Of a stretch of 64,000 nucleotides of DNA, positions 42,414-50,638 are shown piece by piece; position 1 is the stretch's first letter, and every line of letters begins with the position of its first letter. Where the stretch lies: contig CALIRQ010000019.1 in assembly GCA_938042195.1 (NCBI GenBank), positions 32,445 to 96,444 of the forward strand, in the 5' to 3' direction. The notes beneath the pieces are model-generated. The model searched no databases and was not told where the DNA came from. It was given only the letters and a program-made list of their open reading frames with translations. The position numbers and the translations under genes are program-made. This stretch comes from an uncultured archaeon. Its GTDB lineage: Archaea; Thermoproteota; Bathyarchaeia; 40CM-2-53-6; CALIRQ01.

Positions 42414-42424
42414 CGTATAAATTT
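42414..42424 (-). promoter_or_regulatory. TATA box of korDABC
   Basis: Minus-strand AAAATTTATAC predicts a transcript start near 42392 and a leader of about 30 nt before the korD ATG. Confidence 0.5.
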
Positions 42425-42481
42425 TGTTATCTTCCCTTTTGGGACATAGTTTTCGTCAATCCATACGCGATCCGGGCATTG

Positions 42482-42501
42482 ATTTTTACTTATTTTTACT
42501 T
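42482..42501 (-). repeat. Two tandem 10-bp repeats upstream of the kor promoter
   Basis: AAGTAAAAAT occurs twice in a row on the minus strand, about 65 bp upstream of the kor TATA box. One helical turn per unit is the spacing expected for a dimeric regulator site, but two short A-rich copies could also be chance. Confidence 0.4.
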
Positions 42502-42612
42502 GGAAGCTATCGCCACGGCCTTGGGAAACAGCCGCGGGCATTGGCCGGTTGGCCCCAGGCCCCTCGTTAAGCTTTAAAGCCCCCTTTCGATGAAGGGAGC
42601 AATCGATGAGCC

Positions 42613-43044
42613 TTGGCGGAATCCGGCATTGAGCTTTTGATGGAGATCTTGGACGAGGGCGGGATGAGGACCGAACTACGCGCGAGCTTGGGGAAGGCCG
42701 AGAAGGGCTTATCCCTAAAGCTGCCTAGGGCCCTCCTTGAGAGAATGGGGTTCAAGAAGGGCAAGGTGGAAATCAGGCCTTGGTTCATAAAAGAGCCGAA
42801 CGAGCTCGGATGTAGCGCGATCGCCCTATTCCTCAGCTGGGCCGGCGAAGGCGCGCTGAAGATAGGGTACGCATTGGCGAAGATAAAGGAGGTCAGCGAG
42901 CTCCAATTGCTATCCCGGGAGGGGATCGAGAAGGTCATGAAGGAGAACTCAAAATCCCTAACCGAGCTACCGGCCGCGGAGGCTGATCTGGACAGGGCGG
43001 CCGAACCGATCGAAGTAATCCTGGAATCGCTCGAGTTCGAGTAA
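42613..43044 (+). CDS. Conserved-looking hypothetical protein
   Basis: 143 aa, acidic, no membrane segment. Residues 24-55 (L-R-A-S-L-G-K-A-E-K-G-L-S-L-K-L-P-R-A-L-L-E-R-M-G) have the look of a swapped-hairpin AbrB/SpoVT half-barrel, but the match is loose. I do not recognise the family. The start is TTG 42613; the stop is followed by the YjbQ gene on the same strand after about 75 bp, so the two may be linked. Codon usage resembles the neighbours. Confidence 0.6.
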   Translation: MAESGIELLMEILDEGGMRTELRASLGKAEKGLSLKLPRALLERMGFKKGKVEIRPWFIKEPNELGCSAIALFLSWAGEGALKIGYALAKIKEVSELQLLSREGIEKVMKENSKSLTELPAAEADLDRAAEPIEVILESLEFE

Positions 43045-43121
43045 GGAGGCCCGTTGCTAATCGCCATGGGGATTCCGCGGCTTCAAGGGCCATCTTAATG
43101 GATTTGAGGAAGGGAAGGAAT

Positions 43122-43541
43122 ATGGCTGTGTTCTGCGGTGAGATAGCGGTCGAGAGCAAGGGCGAAGGCGATATATTGGACATAACGGGCGAGGTTGAAA
43201 AGATCGTCAGGGGATCTGGTATAAGGAACGGCATAGCGACGATCTCGGTGATCGGGGCAACTGGTGCGGTGACGACCATGGAATACGAGCCCGGCCTTTT
43301 GAAGGACTTCCCGGCGATGCTGGAGAGGATAGCCCCGAAGGGCCTCCACTACGAGCATGAGAAGCGCTGGCACGATCGAAACGGCCATTCCCACGTCAGG
43401 GCCTCCCTCCTGGGCCCCAGCGTAACGCTTCCCGTCAGGGACGGATCGCTCCTATTGGGCACTTGGCAACAGGTCGTCTTCATCGAGCTCGACATAAGGG
43501 CCAGGAGGAGGAACTTGGCCATCCACGTGATAGGCGAATGA
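43122..43541 (+). CDS. YjbQ family protein (UPF0047)
   Basis: About 139 aa. The conserved core is complete: A-T-G-A-V-T-T-M-E-Y near residue 45, H-E-x-x-W and G-H-S-H-V-R-A-S-L-L-G-P-S near 75-95, then G-T-W-Q-Q-V-V-F-I-E-L-D near 112. Its three conserved His residues bind metal. The E. coli member has weak thiamine-phosphate synthase activity, hence the common name; the true role is uncertain. ATG 43122 is chosen over ATG 43098 because G-G-A-A-G-G precedes it and the family begins near this point. Confidence 0.93.
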   Translation: MAVFCGEIAVESKGEGDILDITGEVEKIVRGSGIRNGIATISVIGATGAVTTMEYEPGLLKDFPAMLERIAPKGLHYEHEKRWHDRNGHSHVRASLLGPSVTLPVRDGSLLLGTWQQVVFIELDIRARRRNLAIHVIGE

Positions 43542-43558
43542 CCGGGCCTTCGACGAAA

Positions 43559-43570
43559 GCTTATATACAT
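43559..43570 (+). promoter_or_regulatory. TATA box for the 43603 gene
   Basis: GCTTATATACAT, with AAA just upstream as a partial BRE, is centred about 38 bp before ATG 43603, leaving a leader of about 12-15 nt. Confidence 0.55.
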
Positions 43571-43602
43571 AGACCTCCGGCTAGGAACCGTGCCCCTCGA
43601 CC

Positions 43603-44130
43603 ATGCCTAGGATAAAGGACGCGGAGGAGATAAGGAAGGAGATCTCCGCAAAGTACAACAAGGATCCAAAGCGCTGGCAGGTCTTCATCAGCAGGGATCA
43701 TAAGGGTTTCTACGGCCTCATAGTGATAAAGGGGGACGAGATGTGGCTGATCAAGGAGGAGGTCATATCGCCCTATAAGACCGTCGGGCTGGGCGCCAAG
43801 GATAGGATGGAGGACCCATCCCTTTTAGCGGACATATCGCCATTCCAGTTTGGCCTCAGGCCCCTGAGCCAGGATAGGATGGAGGAGATAATGGAGCTGG
43901 TGGACAAGGGGGGCCCGATAGATGGCCTAATGGCCAAGATAATGAGGTGCGAACCCAAGCCGATCCGCGCTATAAAGACCCCGATCGTGCTCCAAGGCCC
44001 CGTGATCCATTTGCCCAAGTCCAGCGAGATCCTCTCGGAGAGGCAGAGGCGCTTGGACGCCGAGCTTAGGGAGGGCTTGGAGAAGCTCCTCTATAGGAAG
44101 TACGGGCAAACCGTGCTGCCCTATATGTGA
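43603..44130 (+). CDS. Conserved archaeal protein of unknown function
   Basis: 175 aa, charged, soluble. N-terminal half: W-Q-V-F-I-S-R-D-H-K-G-F-Y-G-L-I-V-I-K-G-D-E, a beta-rich pattern. The C-terminal 40 residues are helical (L-S-E-R-Q-R-R-L-D-A-E-L-R-E-G-L-E-K-L-L). I cannot assign a family. It has its own TATA box and is followed 12 bp later by the UspA gene, so the two are probably one transcript. Confidence 0.75.
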   Translation: MPRIKDAEEIRKEISAKYNKDPKRWQVFISRDHKGFYGLIVIKGDEMWLIKEEVISPYKTVGLGAKDRMEDPSLLADISPFQFGLRPLSQDRMEEIMELVDKGGPIDGLMAKIMRCEPKPIRAIKTPIVLQGPVIHLPKSSEILSERQRRLDAELREGLEKLLYRKYGQTVLPYM

Positions 44131-44142
44131 GGGCGCTTGGAT

Positions 44143-44556
44143 ATGTTCGCCAAGATATTGGTCCCGATAGATGGATCCCCACATGCCGATAAGGCCATCA
44201 GGTGCGCCGCCGATCTATCGAAGAGGTATGGATCGAAGTTGATTTTGTTGCACGTTATCCCGGTTAGGGTTTACGCATTCGCGGAGGTCGGCGCGGTGCT
44301 CAGCGAGGACATGGAGGAGGGCGAGGAGATCTTGAGGAGGGGAATGGAGCTCGCTAGGTCCTTGGGCGCTGAGGCCGACCAAAGGCTGAAGAGGGGAATA
44401 CCGGCGGAGGAGATATTGAGGGCGGCGGAGGAGGAGAGGGTCGATTTGATAGCCATCGGGAGCAGGGGCCTGAGCGGGGTCAAGGCGTTCCTATTGGGCA
44501 GCGTTTCCGATAAGGTGAGCCATCACGCCAAATGCCCGGTCCTCATAGTCAGGTGA
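44143..44556 (+). CDS. Universal stress protein (UspA family)
   Basis: 137 aa, single UspA domain. I-L-V-P-I-D-G-S at the start and the ATP-binding G-S-R-G-L-S-G-V-K-A-F-L-L-G-S-V-S near the end fit the ATP-binding subclass (G-x2-G-x9-G-S). It forms cytoplasmic dimers; role in stress or metabolic regulation undefined. ATG 44143 is chosen over TTG 44137 because GAGGGCG lies about 7 nt upstream of it. Confidence 0.92.
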   Translation: MFAKILVPIDGSPHADKAIRCAADLSKRYGSKLILLHVIPVRVYAFAEVGAVLSEDMEEGEEILRRGMELARSLGAEADQRLKRGIPAEEILRAAEEERVDLIAIGSRGLSGVKAFLLGSVSDKVSHHAKCPVLIVR

Positions 44557-44832
44557 GGGCAAGCCATTTCAGATGCGCCCTGCGCCGCTAGATTATGGAG
44601 TACTGGCCAAAAAAGGGAGGTTAGCGGAATGAACCGGGAAGCAAGATTCGGGATGGTCCCAAGGATCTGATAGAGGGCCCGATCGCAAAGAAGCTAAAGT
44701 TCGACGGGCTCGACATAAGCGCAACTATCATTGTTCTATCTACCCCATCCGATTATTGTGGATTTGGTGCAACCTCATGATACCCAAGGCTACCGAGAAC
44801 GCCATATCGAAGTTATTGAGCGAAGACCCCTC

Positions 44833-45042
44833 ATGAGGATATTCGAATCCGTGAAGGACGGATTTTCCCGACATCTTTATCAGCTCGAGCATAGGCATCC
44901 AGCTCGGATGGGGATGGGCAAGGTCCTCCTAAAAGCGCTCGGGTATGGGGGAGATATGAATGGCCTTTTGGAGAGGCTATATGAATCGTTGGCCCGTGAG
45001 ATTAGAACGCTGAAGGGGCTGATGAAGGAGGCGGCGGACTGA
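44833..45042 (+). pseudogene. Fragment of an unidentified gene
   Basis: 69 residues from ATG 44833 (M-R-I-F-E-S-V-K-D-G-F) with a helical, charged C-terminus (L-Y-E-S-L-A-R-E-I-R-T-L-K-G-L-M-K-E-A). It directly follows, in another frame, a 19-residue piece with the same codon style, hence the reading as a remnant. It could instead be a small real gene; no family is recognised. Confidence 0.3.
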
Positions 45043-45316
45043 ATCGACCGCGCCAATCTTTGGTATAAAAGATGTCGAAGAGGTGCGGCGAAGTGGATCT
45101 GATGGTGGAGAGGAAGGTGGGCGCGGCGAAGGAGGCCCGATAATTCGCTTTGACCCATCCATTAGAAATCCCCATGGCTCAATTCCCCGGCCATAATTCG
45201 AATTTCTGGGTTTTGGGCGAAGGCGAAAGAGGAAAATGAGATATTTGATGAAAAGAGAAGATTTTAATGCGTTTTCTATTGTTTCGCTGTTAAAAAACCT
45301 GATAATCCAGAAAGAT

Positions 45317-45360
45317 ACGCAAAACAAGCCCAGATAGGTAACGCAAAATTTTTAAAAAAA
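45317..45360 (+). promoter_or_regulatory. Symporter promoter with two ACGCAAAA copies
   Basis: TTTTTAAAAAAA (45349-45360) is a strong TATA-type element about 33 bp before the ATG at 45388. Just upstream ACGCAAAA occurs at 45317-45324 and 45341-45348, 24 bp apart start to start. The second copy abuts the TATA where a BRE or a repressor site would be. Confidence 0.5.
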
Positions 45361-45387
45361 CCTCCCTAATTTAGAACCGAAAAAGCC

Positions 45388-45642
45388 ATGCCAATCCTGC
45401 CCAGATCTCCAGTCAACAAAGCATTGGCGGCGATATTCGCAATATGGGTCATCGCGATGAACCTACAAGCCCTTGGGATCATCGCCACCTCCCTCGAACC
45501 CTGGATCGGAGGGGTGCCATTCTCGCTGTTCTTCATGTGGGCAATAACGGCTTTAGCGACCATAGCCGGGATAGCCACCTATGCCATATGGGGCAAGGAT
45601 TTCGAAAGGAACGCCGAGAAGGCCCTAAAGGAGGAGATGTAA
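45388..45642 (+). CDS. Small two-helix membrane protein (DUF3311-like), symporter partner
   Basis: 84 aa with two membrane helices (about 10-32 and 45-67) and a charged tail. G-G-V-P-F-S-L-F-F-M-W between them resembles the DUF3311 family, which is often encoded directly before a sodium/solute symporter, as is the case here (2 bp gap). It probably assists or regulates that transporter. Family assignment is by pattern and context. Confidence 0.75.
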   Translation: MPILPRSPVNKALAAIFAIWVIAMNLQALGIIATSLEPWIGGVPFSLFFMWAITALATIAGIATYAIWGKDFERNAEKALKEEM

Positions 45643-45644
45643 CT

Positions 45645-47114
45645 ATGGTGGAGATCTCAGTCCCCCTCATGGTCTTGATCGTCGTAACCGTTTACATAAT
45701 AGCGACCTTGGTTATTGGATACTACGGCTATAAAAGGACGAAGCTGACCCCCGTCGATTACTTCTTGGGCGGGCGAGAGCTTGGGACGTTCGTCTTGGCC
45801 ATGACCTTCATAGCAACTTATGCGAGCATGTGGACCTTCATGGGAGCGGTCGGGGCCAATTATAGAATCGGCATTTCGTTCCATCAATGCATGATCACTT
45901 GGAACACGCTATGGCCGCTGATGCTCCTCGTAATGGGCACGAGGATGTGGATTTTGGGGAAAAAATATGGATATCTCACGCCCTCCGATATGTTCTCCGA
46001 TTATTACGACAGCAAGGCGATCGGGGTGATCGCATCCATAATAGGCCTGATAGCCCTGGTCCCCTATATGGCCATCCAGCTCATGGGCGCCGGCTTGGCC
46101 TTCGAGGCGGCGACGGGGGGAGCGATCCCCTACTGGGCCGGATCGCTTTACGTCGTCATCGCCATAGGCATTTATACTTTCATAGGCGGCCTTAGGGCGG
46201 TTGCTTGGACAGATGTATTGCAGGGCATATTCTTCCTCGGGTTCCTCTGGGCCATCATGATACCTTGGGTGTTTTCATTGAGCGGCGGGCCAGCCGCGGT
46301 GGCGGCGGCCAACCCGAGCATATTCCAGGCTGGGAGATACGCTTATGGCCAATGGCTCGGATTCGTCCTGACTTGGGGGCTATCGCCCCTACTGCCCCAT
46401 ATGTTGCAAAGATGCTTCATGGCCAAGTCCCCCAAGGTAATTTTGAAGAGCGCAGCTCTTTTGTTCATATTAAGCGCTTGGATCCAAAGCGTCTCCGTGG
46501 CCTTGACCGGCTCCTTGGGAACCGTCATAATACCGGGCCTCAAGGGGGTCGCCGCGGATCAATTCATCGTCATGTTCATGGCCAAATACTCTCCGATAAT
46601 GGGCGCGGTTATCGTGGCTGGCGCGCTGGCCGCTGGGATGTCGACGCTCGATTCCCAGTTGCTGTCCTCCAGCTCCCTGTTGACTAGGGATCTCTATGTG
46701 AAATACGTGCGCCCCAAGGCCAGCGAATTGGAGGAGGCAAGGATAGGGCAAATATTCGTCTTGGTGATCACCGCCCTGATGTGGGTGCTCTCCCTCTACA
46801 GCCTAGCCCCGCTGGTCGTCTTGGGGACGGCCGGCGCCGCCATTTGCGTGGCCGGCTACTTCTTCCCAGCAATAGGTTGCCTATTCTGGCCCAGGCCCGG
46901 TAAGATCGCGGCCCTCGGAGGCCTATTGGCAGGCGGGGCCGCCGCCCTGGCGACCTTCTGGACCATGCCCTTCGGCTTCCACAACGCCGTTTGGGGCTTC
47001 GTCGTCGGCGGCATAGTCTTCTTGGCGTTGGCTTTCGTTACCCCTCCGCCATCGCCGGAGAAGCAGAGGAAGTTCCACGGGCTCTTCTCAAAAGCGATCT
47101 ATGGCATCGAGTAG
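45645..47114 (+). CDS. Sodium/solute symporter (SSS family)
   Basis: About 489 aa with around 13 membrane helices. SSS features: D-Y-F-L-G-G-R-E-L-G near residue 35, G-A-V-G-A-N-Y-R-I-G-I in the first unwound helix, Y-T-F-I-G-G-L-R-A-V-A-W-T-D near 180 (the family signature), and A-A-G-M-S-T-L-D-S-Q-L-L near 330 with the Na2-site serines. It imports an organic solute with Na+; pantothenate/proline/acetate-type cannot be separated by eye. ATG 45645 follows the small partner gene by 2 bp. Confidence 0.92.
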   Translation: MVEISVPLMVLIVVTVYIIATLVIGYYGYKRTKLTPVDYFLGGRELGTFVLAMTFIATYASMWTFMGAVGANYRIGISFHQCMITWNTLWPLMLLVMGTRMWILGKKYGYLTPSDMFSDYYDSKAIGVIASIIGLIALVPYMAIQLMGAGLAFEAATGGAIPYWAGSLYVVIAIGIYTFIGGLRAVAWTDVLQGIFFLGFLWAIMIPWVFSLSGGPAAVAAANPSIFQAGRYAYGQWLGFVLTWGLSPLLPHMLQRCFMAKSPKVILKSAALLFILSAWIQSVSVALTGSLGTVIIPGLKGVAADQFIVMFMAKYSPIMGAVIVAGALAAGMSTLDSQLLSSSSLLTRDLYVKYVRPKASELEEARIGQIFVLVITALMWVLSLYSLAPLVVLGTAGAAICVAGYFFPAIGCLFWPRPGKIAALGGLLAGGAAALATFWTMPFGFHNAVWGFVVGGIVFLALAFVTPPPSPEKQRKFHGLFSKAIYGIE

Positions 47115-47217
47115 ACTCTTCGCCGCCTCCCCAAATCCCTTCTTTTTTATGGAATAACGGATCGATGCCCTCCCAATCGACTGGAATCTTGAATCCCAGA
47201 TGCGGATATAAGCCTCC

Positions 47218-47952
47218 TTAGGGCTCGCCGGCGGAGATCGAATATCGGATCGGCCCATCCAGATCTGCGGCGAGCATCGCCGAGATCTCCAACTTGAGGC
47301 CGCCCCTGTATTTTACCCCCCCATCTCTGATCTCGAAGGCCCTATCGTGGCCCGGGATAACGACCTTCGCCCTATCGGCGATCCTCCTCATGCTCATTAT
47401 GGCCTCCTCCTTGCTATGGAAACATGCGGTCGGATCCATCCTGACGAACTCCCAAGCGTTCTTGACGGAATCGCTCGCTAAGGCGATGCCCTCCCACCTC
47501 AGGAAAAGGCCCATCAAGCCCGGTGTATGGCCCGGGAGGGCCATCGCCTCCACCTCGCCGGTTATCCCCTCTCCATCCCTTATCAACTCGGCCCTCTCGG
47601 CCAACTTCTCCGCATGGGCTCTCGGCACGAAGGTATCCCCAACGGCGTCGGGCCGATCCGAGCAGGCGTATCTTATGGCATCCTCGCTCATCAGCAACCT
47701 TGAGCCCTTGAACAGGTCGGCGTTGAGGCAATGGTCGAAATGCAAATGGCTTATGATTACGCAATCGATATCTGAGGGCTTCAAATCGCGCCTTTCGAGC
47801 TCCTTGAGCAATAGGGCCCTATCCCCGTGGGATCCGGTATCGAAGAGCAAGGTTTCTCCCCCGCTCTCGATCAGGACGACGTTGCACCAACCGAAATACC
47901 CCCTGTTCGAAACCCCCGGGAAGCCCCTCAGAAGCACGTCCACCTTGGCCAT
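47218..47952 (-). CDS. Metallo-beta-lactamase-fold hydrolase
   Basis: 244 aa. Zinc motif H-L-H-F-D-H near residue 70, then P-G-H-T-P-G near 138, S-D-S at about 160 and P-G-H-D near 198, the full two-metal set. The overall pattern is close to N-acyl homoserine lactonase/quorum-quenching-type members, but this family covers many esterases and lactonases, so the substrate is open. The start is ATG 47952, divergent from the surface-protein gene, with short promoters between. Confidence 0.85.
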   Translation of the reverse strand: MAKVDVLLRGFPGVSNRGYFGWCNVVLIESGGETLLFDTGSHGDRALLLKELERRDLKPSDIDCVIISHLHFDHCLNADLFKGSRLLMSEDAIRYACSDRPDAVGDTFVPRAHAEKLAERAELIRDGEGITGEVEAMALPGHTPGLMGLFLRWEGIALASDSVKNAWEFVRMDPTACFHSKEEAIMSMRRIADRAKVVIPGHDRAFEIRDGGVKYRGGLKLEISAMLAADLDGPIRYSISAGEP

Positions 47953-48014
47953 ATCCCGCCCACCGAAAGCCTCATCTCCATAGACGGCTCAATAAATACC
48001 AAGGCCGATTTGAT

Positions 48015-50561
48015 ATGGATAAAAGGCTCCTCATGATCCTCCTATTTGGCCTTCTAATCGGGAGCTCCCTGCAGATCCCCTCCGCCTTGGCCGCAACGGC
48101 GTGGGTGTACGAACCGAGCAACACGACCAACGACCTCCGAGCCGTAAGGGCCCTTTCGTCGGATGTGGCGATAGCGGTGGGCGCCAATGGGATCATCAAG
48201 AAGACCACGAACAAGGGCTATACTTGGCTGACCAAGGCCTCGGGTACCACGAACAAGCTGGAGGACATCGCGATTACGGGGAGCGTGGGCTGGGCAGTTG
48301 GGGTGCAGGGCACGATCCTCAAGACGAGCAAGCCGGCGAATCTTGGTCGCCGCAAACCAGCGGGACGACGCAGACCCTTTACGCAGTCGATAAAATATCC
48401 GACTCCGTCGCCTTCATCGTCGGCTCGAGCGATACATTCCTGAAGACCACGAACGGCGGCGTGAGCTGGGAGAAGCCGTTGACCTTCGGCATAGCGGGGC
48501 CGTTCGCGAGCCCAGACTTCCACGGGGTCGATTTCATCACCTCCCAGCCCAATATCGGCTGGGCAGTGGGCTCCAAATTTACGCTCTTCGGCACAACCTA
48601 TGCATCCATATTCAAAACTACCGGCGGAGGCGCCTCTTGGACGAAGCAAAGCTCCCCGGTGGTGAAGAACTTCAGGGATATAGATATGTTCTCCACGCTC
48701 GTGGGGTGGATCGTCGGGGACGATGGGACGATCCTGAAGACGACGAACGGCGGGACGACATGGGTCCAGCAGGGCGTCGGCGTTACGGCGGCCGATCTTT
48801 ACTCGGTCCACGCCATCGACGCTAATGAAGTTTGGGCCGTTGGGGCCGGAGGCGTAATATTGCATACGGCGAACGGCGGGACCACTTGGTCGATCGTCTC
48901 TAGCGGGACGACCAATCACCTCTTCGGCGTCAGCTTCGCCTCCAGCGGCGCCGGCTGGGCGGTCGGGGCCTCCGGCACCATACGCCACTACTCGGACTTC
49001 GACTTCGTTATCGATGCCCTCCCATCCTCCAGGACTATCGCCGCCGGCTCCTCCGGAAATCTAACGCCGACGATAACCTCGGCCGCGGGATTCAGCGCAC
49101 CCGTTACGTTGAGCGTATCCGGCGAGCCGCCCGGCGTATCCCATAGCTTCTCTCCCCCCTCAGTAACGCCCCCATCCGGGGGGATCCGCCACATCCAACA
49201 TGACGATAAACGTGGCCGCTTCGGCGGCGCCCGGCACCTATACCCTTACGATAACAGGCACTAGCGGCGCCCTATCCCACTCGGTTGTGGTCGATTTGGT
49301 GGTCACCGCTCCGCCGCCCCCATTTGATTTCGAGATAACGGCGACATCTCCCTCCAGCGTCAGCATACTCTTGGGCCAAACGGCCAATTTCGACCTATCG
49401 ATCAACCTGCTCTCGGGATCGCCACAGCCCGTGGCGTTGAGCGCCTCAGGGGTCCCCCCCGGCGCGACCGCCTCATTTACAACGCCATCCGGAAATCCCC
49501 CCTTCGCCACGACCTTCAGCATCGCTACGACCGCCTCCGCGATCCCGGGAACCTATGGGATAGTCATCACCGGGACCGGAGGTGGAATATCGAGGACCCT
49601 CTCGCTCGCGTTGATATTGGCAACGAGCACCGCCACGACTACGACCGGCCCACCGCCGGACTTCGCCCTCGCGGCCTCGCCGAGCGCGATCTCGGTGGCG
49701 AAGGGGGCATCGGCCACCTCGACCATAACCATCACAAGCCTGGGTGGGTTCAGCGCCCCCGTGGCCCTATCGCATTCATGGGTCGGGGTGGCGCCCCTTG
49801 GGGTCGCGGTGAACCTGCCGAGCCCGGTCACGCCCCCTCCCGGGGGATCCGGGACCTCGACCCTGCAGGTGACGACCTCGGGCGCTTCCCCGACTGGGAC
49901 GTTCACGCTAAGGGTGACCGGCACCAGCGGCTCATTGAGCCATCAGGTCGATTTGGCGATAACCATAACCGCAGCGGGGCCCCCAACGCCCGGCTGCCTT
50001 ATAGCCACGGCGACGTTCGGCTCGGAGCTGACGCCCGAGGTGGCCTTCCTGAGGGCCTTCAGGGATCGCGACGTCCTTTCGACCTTCGCGGGCAGGGAGT
50101 TCATGGGCATCTTCAACGCTTGGTATTACTCCTTCAGCCCCTCCGTGGCGGCCCTCCTATACGGCAATGAAGCCCTGAGGCAAGGAGTCAAGGCGATCCT
50201 CTATCCCTTGATCGGGATATTGATGGCCTCATACGAAATCTATTCGGCGGCCAGCTGGAGCCCGGAGCTCGGGGTGGCCTTGGCCGGGCTGTTTGCCAGC
50301 GCGATGATAGGGGCCGTTTACGCATCGCCCTTGGCCATCCTCGCCTCCAGGCGCAGATGGCCCTATAGGGCCTTCGCCAAGTTGGCGGTTGCATCGCTGG
50401 CGGCCGGGATCTTGGCCCTCATGGCCGGTGAGGCCTTGGGATCGGGGCCCTTGGTAGCCGCCGGATCCTCCATAATGGTCCTATCGGGGCTTTGCGCGGG
50501 CTTCCTATTGGCCCATTCGGCGCTCTTGGCCCTGCGCGTGCGCAAAGGGAGCTCGATCTAG
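48015..50561 (+). CDS. Secreted surface protein: YCF48-like propeller, Ig-like repeats, CFI-box membrane anchor; two frameshifts
   Basis: A single gene of about 848 codons read in three frames. Frame 1 (48015 to about 48330) encodes a signal peptide and the first G-W-A-V-G-x-x-G-T-I-L-K-T repeat. Frame 2 (to about 49180) has five more such repeats ending N-G-G-T-T-W, a YCF48/BNR-like propeller, and the first Ig-like domain. Frame 3 (to 50561) has further Ig-like domains with G-F-S-A-P-V and P-G-T-Y-x-L-x-I-T-G-T, then C-L-I-A-T-A-T-F-G-S (CFI-box) and about five membrane helices. The first shift fits one lost base near 48330; the second fits one extra G in the run 49178-49183. ATG 48015 is leaderless behind AATAAATA. 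Confidence 0.82.
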
Positions 50562-50638
50562 GCCCCTCTTAACCGCTGCCTAGATCGGTTGGGAATCCGT
50601 CCCCGGGATTTCCCCGAGAACCCCTCGAGGGGGGAGGG

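Larger units (their letters stand above)
44557..45387. other. Gene-poor stretch, probably decayed coding DNA
   Basis: About 830 bp without an intact gene. Coding-like fragments occur in different frames: about 44655-44780 (no start, ends T-P-S-D-Y-C-G-F-G-A-T-S then stop), 44777-44836 (M-I-P-K-A-T-E-N-A-I-S-K-L-L) and 44833-45042. A 23-residue frame follows at about 45072-45143 behind a TATAAAAG. The succession suggests a gene or genes broken by several indels. From 45180 on the DNA is AT-rich and leads into the symporter promoter. No tRNA, repeat array or IS ends were found. Confidence 0.45.

Noticed and set aside
42299..42541. 80-residue basic frame overlapping the korD promoter.
   Set aside because: It would contain the kor TATA box and start region, has no ribosome site and no family resemblance.
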